The translations under genes and the position numbers were made by a program. A DNA stretch of 64,000 bases from Anthopleura xanthogrammica. Taxonomy: Eukaryota; Cnidaria; Anthozoa; Actiniaria; Actiniidae. The stretch spans positions 204,501 through 268,500 of the forward strand of contig OZ025219.1 of assembly GCA_964019055.1 (NCBI GenBank), read 5' to 3'. Below, one piece after another: positions 24,653 through 34,966 of the stretch (its first letter is position 1; each line of letters starts with the position of its first letter). The notes below the pieces were generated by a model. The model was not told the origin of the DNA and did not search any database. It saw only the letters and a program-made list of their open reading frames with translations.

Positions 24653-25107
24653 TAAGGATATTACAACCTACAACTGGTGAAAATTATTAAGATGTCAGAA
24701 TGGAAGGTAGTCTTAGCAGAACTTATGATCAAATAGTTAACGCTCTAAACCAACCAGAAAGCAAGAAACTGCATTCCATCCAATCACAATATAAACCACG
24801 ATCGAGGAATGCCTAATAATATCGTTATTAGAATTAAGCTTCTTCAGTAATTTTTTTTTTTTTTGCTTTTAAAGTTGTAACAGTTTAAGTAAGACATGCA
24901 AATGGAGTAATGCAACAAAGTTAAGAAACAATTTCCAATGCCCCCCTCTGAAGTAAGGGGTCTGTCGTCATGCAGTCGTCAAATTCGTATACCACGTCCG
25001 TGCCGTGTCCTGACTTTGATCAGCCCAGAGGTTGTTTCAGGGTTCGGAGTTGAAAATAAAACATTGATGTATGCCACGCAAATATGCATGGTATATACAG
25101 CTATTTC

Positions 25108-25160
25108 AAAAAAGGTTGCATGTTGCATGTTGCATGTTGCACGTTGCATGTTGCATGCTG
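25108..25160 (+). repeat. TTGCATG heptamer array
   Basis: About seven head-to-tail copies of a 7-bp unit, with two variant units (TTGCACG, TTGCATGC). Confidence 0.9.
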
Positions 25161-26984
25161 CTTATCGAGTTTTTGTAATGTATTGTGGATCACATGTTAA
25201 TGATGTCAGCACCAAAGAAAATGAACCTGGGAAAATTCCATATCGTTGTTTGCAAATTCCATAATGTTGATTGCATTCAAGTCGTCTATAGTGCATTTCG
25301 GGCTTGGTATGCAACATGCAACAAAACCTTCACCAACCTTCTTTGCATTATATAACATTATGCACAACACCGCCTTCACTAAGCCTATATAATCTTCAAT
25401 CTGTGAATATTGACCATTTTGTTGATCAAACAGCTTTGTTATTGAATTCATTAATCCCCTTTATTCAAACATTGTGATGGCATTTCAATAAAGAACTATT
25501 CAATTAACTTTTCCACTCGTTATTAACTCGGTCTGGCGTGTAAACCAAAGACTTAAAAAACTACTATGTCAACTACACACTAAAGTTTACCAACCACTTC
25601 GGTTTTCTGACAAGTTCACGAGACCTTTGCTATTCTTAGAGAGGGTTTTTATCATAGTTTTTCAAATGCAGACAATATTTCATTATAGATGCAGTCTGAC
25701 TTAACAAAAACGTGTCACAATTCCAATTACTTTATTTAATTCCTATAGGCCAATTAAGTCCAGCCGGAACCGGGTAACCATGGAGAAGCCTGGTTCACTC
25801 GCTAACTCAAAGATGAGTAAACTTTGTCAAGTATAGGTCTAGAGGAATTCGATTTTTACGAATGCTGAAATCACCAGTGAGCCAATATGGCTCTAAAAAG
25901 TAGGCTGTGTCCGAGAATTCAGACCCAACCCGAGGAAGTTTGGCGTCCAAGAAAATCCTTTGTTGACAAAAGGTTAGTGCATCAACATGAACCATTTCCA
26001 AGCAGCTTTTGAGTCGAAAAAATATTGTTCCATCGCTTAAAGAGAAGGCAACACTTCTAAGAAATAACCTTAGAAACAAAACAAGATACCTTCGTTAAAA
26101 AGTATTTTTTTCACGAGGTTTCAAACTTGTCGAAACTTTTTTGGTACCGGGAGGGATTTTCAAATCAAGTGCAGACGATTTGGACTTTTTTCTGCCGGCA
26201 ACTGTTCTTTTCATGGATGGTGATGCATTTTTTTCAGGATAGTAAATAAATCTAAGCATTGTTTCAAATTATTTAAAAGTGCTAATCGAAATTGCTTGTA
26301 ATAACGATATGTTTGTACGATCTTCGCGTTTATTGTTCCAGTGTTTTGATTGTGTTTTCTGTGTTTGACTATAGTACTGTAGATATGTCAAACTCAATCG
26401 CTCGTTCTCCACGTTCTTTGTTTTAACTTTTGCTGGTGTAACTGAACTTGGATTTCAAAAACTTGGTCTTTCATTTCTGAAATAATAAGTTTTTCTTCAA
26501 GGTATTCTTGTCGCTTAATAATTATATTTCTCTAAACAGGAAAACGTAAAACAAAAAGAGTACAAAAAAGTTTAATTTGTTCAATCAATCTACTCCTAAA
26601 TTATATTCATCTACTTTGGCGTGTGTCTTTGGGGTTACCTTATAACTAAATGACTTAGCTCAAAATCTTTATAGCTTCGGAGCTACCTTGATAACTAACT
26701 ACTTACCTACTTTATTAACTACCTACCTAATTATCATTCATGATAGACTTCTATTTACCGACCTATCCACTTTTTTTAGGTTGCAACCAACCATTCCTAC
26801 CTATACCCATTAACTCCCTCACCGTCCCATAAAGTCATACCCATCTGCCAAATTATATGGTCACTTTTCTGCGTACTTTTCATATACTACCTTCATCATA
26901 TCGTATCACCATGATCACCTTTTTGCTTACCCAACAAGAGTTGATGACGACTTGACGAAAAATAAAACCATCAAATTTTATCGA

Positions 26985-27110
26985 TGCCCTGAAACAACTT
27001 CTGGGTTGACTAAGCCAGGGCGCACGGCTAACTCACAGACGAAGTAAACCCTACTCAAATGTGATGCTGAGTCCAGGAATCGAACCCGAGACCCCAGAGA
27101 TGAGAGGCAC
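26985..27110 (-). mobile_element. tRNA-derived SINE
   Basis: Reading the minus strand, a B-box GGTTCGATTCC is followed by a tail with GAGTTAGCCGTGCGCCC and GTTGTTTCAGGGC, the same body unit that is tandemly repeated at 3539-3765. The 5' head is partial. Confidence 0.7.
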
Positions 27111-27183
27111 CCATGATTTTCACATGCAACATGTTATCTTTTGCAGACATTAGGATTTAACATGTCATATATTTACTCCGTAG

Positions 27184-28057
27184 CAAACCGCTGAACAAAG
27201 TCATCGTTTCATTTGTGAAACCAACTGGAACCCCCGAGGTACGATCTGAAGACATCCCCTACTCAAACAGCGTCAGTCCCACCAAGGAACCAACAGATAG
27301 TCCACGCTTTGAGCATGCGTACATCCCAGGTGATGTCTTACGTCACCTAGGTGCATACCATAGTCAGATGACAAATCACATGACGCCAATAAGCACATAT
27401 ATAGACGATGACGTGCAGTCTGAACGTTCGTATGGAGAAAACGTTACTGGGTACTCCCCCGGTGCGACGTCAAGAACAAATATTCTATCCCACATGGCGA
27501 AGCACAAAACATCTTGGGTGGAAAATGCTTTACAGAACCGTGTGCAAACACCACAACGAGAAAGTCCTATCCTTGTCAAAGGAACGAATCCAAACTCCTT
27601 CGAGACTCCTTATGAAAAAAGCCAGAGGTCCAAAGACACTAGTACGAAGGGAGTGAGGAACGGGAAACGATATGATCTGTTGCCCATATCCAAATATTTG
27701 GCGCAGTTTCAAAAACAGACAAACATGGCCAAAAAGGAAGAAAAAAGATTACCACTAGTGCGCATAAGCTCTGTGCACCGAATGCCATTCATACCTTCTT
27801 CAAGTCAACAACAATTCAGTTCGCACTTTTTTTACCCAAGATATCACAGAGGAAAGACGTTTTTTACCGAGCGAGACCAATTCAAGCCACGAGAGGCGCG
27901 ATCTTTACCCACGCGAGGAGAGGCAACATTTGTCGAAATAAGAGAACAGCTGCCTCGGCTTTATAGAAAGCAATATAATGCGCCAGTTGTTATGATGGGA
28001 AAGGAACAAAAAGCAATCACATCGGGGGAAAAGGTGGCGCTACCAGTCGTTACGTAG
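27184..28057 (+). CDS. Unrecognised protein, probable terminal exon
   Basis: The frame is open from 27161 to the TAG at 28055-28057, with no in-frame ATG until 27368. The N terminus therefore probably comes from an unidentified upstream exon; an acceptor AG at 27182-27183 is my best guess for the exon start. The roughly 290-residue product is polar and rich in Ser, Thr, Pro and Arg (EVRSEDIPYSNSVSPTKEPT near the start, LPVVT at the end). It has no membrane segment and no domain I recognise. It could be an intrinsically disordered protein. Same strand and general character as the 23933 gene, so the two might belong together, but nothing in the sequence proves it. Confidence 0.45.
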
Positions 28058-28904
28058 CTGGACTGATATACCTTGTGAAGTAGTTTGTAAGCTAGCACGG
28101 AAAAACTATATAAAATATTTTGACTTTTACAGTTTGGAACTTTAAAAAACTTATTTTAGGAGTAATGGGATAAAAAATATTAAGGCCCAGATACATTTAC
28201 TTTAGAGTTCAAAATGAAATTTTGGACTACATTATGAGCTTGAAGCTGCATGTGTTCCAAATGGATGTGTGAACAATGTTTTTGTAATAACGATGAAACC
28301 GCTGTACATAGAGCAACTGAATAAAAAAAGTGTGGAAAAAATTGAGAATATATTTGAAGCTTGAAGTTTGTTTGCGTCGTTGAATTTTAGAAATTCGGTG
28401 GTTGTAAAGGAGATAGCAGGAACTGAGAAGGCGAAAGAAGGTCGAGGGATGATTGAGCGGTAAGGGGGGGGGGGGGGTGGAGGTGTATGAAGTGAGGGTC
28501 AGCACGAGCTTGAGGGGTATCGACAAATGTTGGAAGGAGCATCAATGAAGAAGTCGAGACATAATGAATCGGGTTCACTGATAACTGACAAATACCCGGC
28601 TAAAATTAAACTGACAAAAAGCCAGAATTTTAACTGACAACTAAGCGAAATTTTAACTGACAGCTAGACTCCCTCAAGACTCCCTTTCTTGCTGCAGTCT
28701 ATCACTATGACAACCCTTTGCAGCCTGGCTTCATAGCTTGACCCAGTCTTACTCGTCTTCACCATTAAGTGATGAATCGTTTATTGATTGTCCAGGATCA
28801 AGAAGCATAAGGAACAATAGATTTGTTGTCCAACACAATGGTCAAGATATTCAACCAATAAATCTTCAAAGCCCTAGATAATCCTTCCTCTCAATTCGTC
28901 AAAG
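28058..28904. other. Gene-free stretch
   Basis: Probable 3' UTR of the preceding gene, a G-rich run near 28466 and repeated AACTGACA words near 28570-28670. No coding region recognised. Confidence 0.45.
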
Positions 28905-29827
28905 CTTAATAAAACTCTACATAAATAGTCTTAATTCGATTTCAAAATTCTGAAGAAGAAAAACAAACATTTGGGGCAGAAAATTGAATTCTAATTTTTG
29001 GGCTGGAGTGAGAAGACCTTTCTGCCAATTTGCAGACTCGTTAAAAAACATCATCTCGTACTAGAATTAGTGTTTTGCTTTCATTGCTATTGTTGTTATT
29101 GTAATTTCAAACTCTTTAATTATGGCTTCAATGACTCTATTCTTTTCTTCAAAGATGTGTATTACATGCAAATCACTTGACACTTTTTACTGTTATCAGA
29201 AGAAATGTGGTTTGGTGTTCGCCATAGGGATTGCATTGTTGTTGTTGCCAATACCTAAGACATTGGGTCCGCGTATAAGACTACATCAATAAGACTACAT
29301 CAAAATCAATTGTCTAAAAACTATTAGTGAAATATGATCTTCTAAGGTTGGTTAGTTTTGTGGTTATTCAGAACTTGGCGCTCAAGTCTACATGGTGAGA
29401 TGAACTTTGAAAGCCATGCATTTTGGCAAGTACATGCACTCTATGGGCGAGCTCTACTGAACGATTCGCTTAGGATATTAGGAGAGATCTTACAGACAAA
29501 GTGAAAATATCTTATAATATATAGTCCCAAGATGGTGGATTATGTTGAAGCAGCTTGAATTGTAATTCTTGAAAAAATATAATCGAGCTAGGCGACCAGA
29601 AATTTTGGTTCCACCAAATGATTAGACTGAGTTAAACTGTTATGAAACCAAACGACAAATGCAAACTACATTCCCAAAGTTGCCAGCGAGCTCGAGTAAA
29701 TAGAGTAAAAAAATCATGAACTTCAAATGCAGAAAAGAATTATGGCATAAGATTGATTTCCAGTGAGGAAACTTGTTAGAAATTGCGAAGAGAATAGTTA
29801 AATATTTTTGCATAAAGAGGTAGTTTA

Positions 29828-30586
29828 ATGACGAACAATATCAGTGGAGAAAATACTTTCAAAGATGATGAACTATTTACCCAACAAGCTTGGCAGGATC
29901 ATGTAAGAAGAAAAATCAGGACTCAAACTTCCTGGACAATTCGAGAAGATTCTAGACAAGAGAAACGAAAGCCTGAGAGTGTGAACAAGAATCACAAAGG
30001 TTTAATGAAAAACTGGTTTGTTGAAGAAAGTGAATATGGCGACGATGAAGAAGTAGTTTCTTGTGAAGATAAAAGAATTGAGAAAGTAAATGATTCCAGT
30101 GTGGAAGAGAAGGAGTTATTTTCTGGTGGTAATTTTGACCACATTCATTATGATTTGAAGAAGAAATCGAAGAAAGATCTTCGAGTGTCGTTCAAAGAGC
30201 GAGTTCACTTGATTTCACCAGACATCAGAAAAGCTCCTACAACACAAAGATTGAAGTCTGGAGAAGATGAAAATGGTCGTACAAATTCCAGCTTGCCATT
30301 CTTAGAGAACAATACTGAATATTCCAAAGTAGTTATCAGATCGAAAAAGAGAGAGATTGGAGGATCTGCATCAGCAAAAGTTAAAAGCTCAAATTTCAAT
30401 GCTTATGTTGATGGCACAAGTATGTCAAGAAGTAGGAGCGTTGGTCTGAAAGGATTGCAAAGATTTTTGCCTCAAGTTTGTTTTGCCCAGTGCAATGATT
30501 TTGATTCTGCAGTCATCGAGATTGTACGAGAATATAACGATCCTTGCCGAGGTGTACAAGGAGAAAGTATCGATTTGTACTTCTGA
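29828..30586 (+). CDS. Unrecognised Lys/Ser-rich protein, intact copy
   Basis: A single-exon frame of 252 residues starts at an ATG (MTNNISGENTFKDDE) and ends GESIDLYF. It is hydrophilic and rich in Lys, Arg, Glu and Ser, with no signal peptide or membrane helix. The C-terminal third is the least charged part (QRFLPQVCFAQCNDFDSAVI). I do not recognise a family. Two paralogous copies at 44520-45557 and 49051-50088 are broken, so this is the only complete version in the window. The close match of the broken copies at protein level in the second half suggests the gene was under constraint until recently. Upstream, 29523-29793 is absent from the paralogues and may hold its promoter or a 5' exon. 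Confidence 0.6.
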   Translation: MTNNISGENTFKDDELFTQQAWQDHVRRKIRTQTSWTIREDSRQEKRKPESVNKNHKGLMKNWFVEESEYGDDEEVVSCEDKRIEKVNDSSVEEKELFSGGNFDHIHYDLKKKSKKDLRVSFKERVHLISPDIRKAPTTQRLKSGEDENGRTNSSLPFLENNTEYSKVVIRSKKREIGGSASAKVKSSNFNAYVDGTSMSRSRSVGLKGLQRFLPQVCFAQCNDFDSAVIEIVREYNDPCRGVQGESIDLYF

Positions 30587-30606
30587 ATGTAGACTGTACT
30601 ATGTAC

Positions 30607-30746
30607 TTATTGACTGAGTGGGAGGTCCGAACGGGAAAATATTTGGCTCGAGGTCCTGAAGTACGGAACGAGCGCAGCGAGTTCCGTGCCAAGGACCGAG
30701 AGCCAAATATTTTCCCGTTCGGACCGACCTTAACTCAGTCAATAAG
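30607..30746. repeat. Palindromic MITE-like element
   Basis: TTATTGACTGAGT at 30607 is mirrored by ACTCAGTCAATAA ending at 30745. The arms continue through GGTCCGAACGGGAAAATATT, giving a nearly perfect hairpin of about 140 bp. It lies in a segment absent from block 2, so it arrived after the block duplication or was lost from block 2. Confidence 0.85.
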
Positions 30747-31040
30747 CATTTTATCATATGACCACATATAAAAAATCGATTTCAAAGCGTTTTTAATAAA
30801 TGCGAATCAAAATGCGTAGTTTTTACATGATTGACGGCAGCGAGTCCGAACGGCGAGTCCGAACGGGAAATTATTACACTTTTCGGAAAAGCGTACTTTT
30901 TTTGCTGACGACATTTTCCCCAAAGGTTTTCTTTAGAATCACGCGTACAGTGAAATACGGTCATATGATAAGAGAGCTTATCGATCACTAGCCGAGGCGT
31001 GTACGAAGACCGAAAGCTGAAATTGTTTTGAATAAAAATT

Positions 31041-31192
31041 AGACGTGACGGTGGTGTCCCGAAGACCGACTCACGCAATCGCGAATGCTGATCGCAGCGA
31101 ATCAACGTCGAGCGAGTGGTAAGGTACACTTGGCCTCCAATGTTCAATCCAATAACTTTTTCACTTGCAGCAATTTGGCCTGCTTTTTCCAT
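31041..31192 (-). pseudogene. Truncated BTB/T1 (KCTD-type) gene, block 1
   Basis: The first 50 or so residues of the BTB gene are kept (MEKAGQIAASEKVIGLNI, then VYLTTRSTLIRC and SVFGTPPSRL). Homology to the intact copy at 50923-50552 stops at about 31041, where the sequence jumps to what lies about 600 bp downstream in block 2. The second half of the BTB fold is therefore deleted. Upstream homology extends to about 31360. Confidence 0.8.
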
Positions 31193-31695
31193 GATTGTTT
31201 GTGAGTGTCCATTTCTTGGAAATTGCGTGACCTTGTGAGTGGCCGTTTCTCGGAAATTTGCTTTGTAAATTATGTAAATTATTTTCCGTCTGCTCCCAGG
31301 CATAATACTGAACGAGGTCAGTGACCAAACTTACCGAATTTAAAGAGTATTTCATTTTGTTTTTCTTCTCGTATACAGGAAGTAACTCAAGCTAGTCTTA
31401 AAAATGCTCACTAGATTCTAGTACAACTAACTCGATCACCTCGTAGCTAGCGCCCTAATCGATCATAGTCCTGAGTCAATAAGGTTTCAACTGAAGAAGA
31501 TTTATTTATAGTTTATTTTGCCTTATTGATGTAACCTAAAAAATAAAGTACACAAGACTTATTCACCGAATAACAAACCCAGTAAAATGTATCATACGAG
31601 AATAACGAATACAGTTTGAAGTTTCTGCTTTGTTTCCCTATACGTAATGTTCTACCGCATGATTTCACAAGCAACACTTTGTCTTTACTAAGTGT

Positions 31696-32040
31696 CTAGC
31701 TGTTTCTTCTTTCGAACAGCCAGATTTCACCATTATCTCCACATCCATGGGCTACTGATTTACATGTAAAACCATTGGATGTAAGAGCTGTCACCCAAGC
31801 ACTCCACGTCCAGGAGCCATAATCGATTGGAGAATGACTTATTTCGATAATACTTTCTTCTCGTAAGGGAGCAAGATTTGCATGACGGCTTGAACGAGTT
31901 GTGGACATCTTCATTACGCCATACAGCATATCATGGAGAAAAATGGGTTCTAGTACGTCTTTTGGTCCAATTACCTGCCATTCATTCCGTGAACCGTATT
32001 TCACTAGCTTCACATAATCGGCAAATACTTTGCCTGCCAT
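31696..32040 (-). CDS. KCTD C-terminal-domain-like protein, 114 residues
   Basis: The open frame starts MAGKVFADYVKLVKYG and ends EIWLFERRNS. The pattern W-S-A-W-x3-L-x2-NGF-x6-HGCG ... EIWLF-R resembles the C-terminal domain of KCTD1/KCTD15-type proteins, which follows the BTB domain and ends in a similar GF...GCGG...SEYVLRR segment. That is a pattern-level resemblance and not a firm assignment. No BTB domain is attached; the BTB relic lies about 500 bp downstream on the same strand. The paralogue at 52325-51936 has an in-frame TGA, so this copy is the intact one. It may be a stand-alone gene or an exon of a longer one. Confidence 0.5.
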   Translation of the reverse strand: MAGKVFADYVKLVKYGSRNEWQVIGPKDVLEPIFLHDMLYGVMKMSTTRSSRHANLAPLREESIIEISHSPIDYGSWTWSAWVTALTSNGFTCKSVAHGCGDNGEIWLFERRNS

Positions 32041-32275
32041 ACTGAAATCTTCTCAACAATCCGGCACTTAAACTGGAAGTAAGTACTGCTTTGGTTTGGA
32101 GTGCATAAGAGACGGCGAAGAGTGCAACTCGGAAAAAGCTCCCTCACAGACTTTATTCTTTCGTAGAGGCTGAAAGGGACTGGAGAGGAATCTAGGTACT
32201 GCATGTATGGTACTCATTTTGTATCATCAGATTAGGAGGACGAAGATAGAGAATTAGTGCAAGAATATGGTTCAC

Positions 32276-32770
32276 AAATTGTGCAGAATTGTTCAGTTTT
32301 TGGTTACAAGCATGAAAATTGGTACAACGATAGACTAATTCGTGATGTAGCGCCACGCCCAAAAATGATTACTTCCAGATTTACAGCCGTGGAATTAATG
32401 TTACTTAAAGTTCACCTAATGTATACAGGATGCCTTTGTGATTTGAAAGACCTTATAAAATAGATAAGAATGGCGTTTACAATTATTTGATGTATCTTTT
32501 GTTTGCCAAGATATTCAATATTCTAGGGTTTTGGTGTGTTGAATACAACAAGTGAATTAGAAGGAAATACCGTGTAAAAAGGGATTCACTGATAATGACT
32601 AGTGGTTACTAGTAAGGACTGTGTTGGTGTGTTGAATACAACAAGTGAATGATGTCACGAAGGGTTTTTCTGGTGGGACTAGCTCGTCCTCCGCGACACA
32701 CGAGATATTTTGTAGTTCTCTAGATCTGGTTGTTCTGTAATGTTGTTCCTTCTGCATTGCTCTGCTCTCC
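32276..32770. other. Gene-free spacer between block 1 and the TRPC arm
   Basis: AT-rich sequence, with the phrase GTGTTGAATACAACAAGTGA occurring twice (near 32537 and 32625). No coding region recognised. Confidence 0.45.
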
Positions 32771-32924
32771 AGCGGATGACACGAGGTCATAATATACGGA
32801 CCGTGCGTAGCGAAGCGAAAATAAAAAAATAGCTGTCCAGACTAAGAAACCCATTAGAGCTCTGTCCTAACTTATTTCAAGGTCCCTTCCGTGCGGATAA
32901 TCTGCCAATAAATAGACACAATAG

Positions 32925-34515
32925 CAGTCTGACCGTCGTTTGAAGCAGATCTTGAGATTCAGAGACTTCTATTATATTGGATAAATGCCTTCGGCGAGCC
33001 GTTTTTACTTGAATGGATTTCTTCTAGAAAGCTCGTCTAGTTATTGGTGGAAATAAAAAGCACTATTTCTAGTTCAAGATTACTTTGGTCAGTTAACCAT
33101 TTACAAATACACACCACTGATCTGCAAATAGTAAAGACAAGGCAGACCCGCGCTTTTTACAATTAATGATAGCTTTATAATAACATGACATAATAATATC
33201 ATGCATGCATTCCTTCAAAACAAGTATTGTTTTCAGTGCTTTGGCAAGTACGTGTAATCAATCACACGAGATAGCGTTTCTGAGGACTCTTTTCCGATTG
33301 AGGGGAATCCGACCATGAATATTCCGCGTTTTGAAACAAAAAAGGTAAAAATTACATGGCATCACACGTTTGCAAATTAAAAGACTGGGAGTACATTTGA
33401 ATTTCTCGGCGAAACCTTTTTATTCCTTTTCTTTTTATTTATTTATTTTATTATTTTTTTCCTTGCATGGCTTGTCTTTTTGTGTTTATATTTCGTTTTC
33501 CAGTTTCCAGTATTAAAATTGCCAATTAAAATCACCAGCCAAACGCATTAAAACATATTAAAAGATATTGGCCACTGTACTGAGGACTTTAGCAACTGAG
33601 AACATTCTGACTAACAAAACTAGCCTTGTAGGGTATAGGTGGCTTGTGGCGACAAAATGGCCCTTGTGGGAGCCCTTGTATGAAAAGCATTCAAACAGCT
33701 GCAACTATAATGCAAATCTAGTATCCTCCCCCTAGGGTTATTTTGTCGCCACCGTGGCCAGGAATAACGGTCATACTGAACCCGCTGTACGTCAGCGGAT
33801 TTCACCATGGTAATTGAATGGAAAAAGATGGGGCTGATGGAAATGTACGGGACGAAATAGGTCTCATGTAAAAGGCTTTTACAAGCAGCTACATAATTTT
33901 TCTTCGGATATTCCATATGAAACGAGACACAGGACTGTCAAGACATATTCCAAAAGCTTTATAGTTGAGGCCGGTTTTCCTGGCCATGAATGACAGGCTG
34001 CCCTACAAGGCTAGTTTTGTTCTTCAAAATGTTCTTGGTAAAGCCCTCAGTGGCCAATATCTTTTGATACGTTTTGCTGGTTTCAATACTGAAAAAGAAA
34101 AGATATGAAACATAAGCACAGATTATAAGAAAAGAAAAGATAAGAAAAATAACAAAGTTTAGAGAATGCAAACAATGCAAGCAATATATGCATACGCTCC
34201 CAATCTTTAATTTAGAAACTTGTTTATTCCCAGAGCGCAGAATATTCATGCTCGAATTCCCCTCCACCGGAAAAAACAGTCCTCGGAAATGCTCTCTCGT
34301 GTGATAATACGTACTTGCCTAACAATAGAAAACAAGACTTGTATTGAAAACATGATGCTAATTTTGTGTCACTTCTTTTATATCCACCGATAATTAGACG
34401 AGCTGTCTAGAAGAAATCCATTCAAGTGAAAACGACTCACCGAAGGCAATTAGCTAATGATTGTCTCCGAATCTCAATACCTGCTCCAAATGATGGGCAT
34501 GTGCAGTCAAGTAAT
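32925..34515. mobile_element. Element with long terminal inverted repeats (arm 1)
   Basis: The left end (GAAGCAGATCTTGAGATTCAG ... GAATGGATTTCTTCTAGAAA, 32940-33045) is mirrored at the right end (CTAGAAGAAATCCATTC ... CTCAATACCTGCTCC, about 34405-34492). Each arm is several hundred bp long. The centre carries CTACAAGGCTAGTTTTG-type sequence. There is no intact transposase frame. The same element sits at the matching place in arm 2 (61793-63550), so it predates the inverted duplication. Confidence 0.75.
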
Positions 34516-34966
34516 TATTTAATACAAATCTAGCCTGGCTAATTGTTAACAAACAGTGACGATACGTATCTTTTCTCAGGTTTTCTTTTTAAACTTAAAT
34601 TATTTGCTTGATCACTGAATTGTGAACGCATTAATTAAATAAAACGGTCCTGTTTCTGTCATCAGCGTGCATGGATGTGTCAAAACTCACTTAAGAATCT
34701 ACCCAGTTCCATGGTTCCTGTGCGGCTTTTGTTTCTTAATTTGCTTTGAGTTTTACGTCATAATGACAAAAGAGATAGATATATAGAAACCTTTAAATTT
34801 ATTGAAAAAGAAGTAAACTGCAGGGTAGTCCAGTTAGTTGCTTACGCCTCTGCTATCAACAGGAGCCCTGTTATACCATTGAGGGTTCGTTCAGATCAGT
34901 TCTGCACCTGCACCAGCAGCATCTCAATCTCAGGGAAGAGAAGTAAGTGTGCTTGCTTGTGCAGTG

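Larger units (their letters stand above)
24653..27160. other. Mostly gene-free stretch
   Basis: No gene is supported. Contents are a T-run near 24850, a SINE fragment (about 25010-25050), a TTGCATG heptamer array (25108-25160) and a minus-strand SINE near the end. A short ATG-initiated frame at 25780 (MEKPGSLANSKMSK) has a possible donor soon after and could be a first exon of the gene at 27184, but the phases do not fit the acceptor I favour. Confidence 0.45.
28905..32275. repeat. Segmental duplication, block 1
   Basis: Sequence from TAATAAAACTCTACATAAA (about 28910) to the GTACTCATTTTGTATCATCAG stretch (about 32209-32229) and a little beyond aligns with 43925-52560 in the same orientation and gene order. 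Block 1 has extra sequence at 29205-29260 and 29523-29793 and a palindromic insertion near 30600-30960. It lacks about 600 bp covering the 3' half of the BTB gene. Confidence 0.85.

Noticed and set aside
25780..25829. First exon of the gene at 27184
   Set aside because: The ATG context and a GTATAG donor are possible, but the phase does not fit the best acceptor and nothing else supports it.
25807..26079. 90-codon minus-strand frame
   Set aside because: No recognisable motif, no splice context, and broken plus-strand frames of similar quality cover the same bases.
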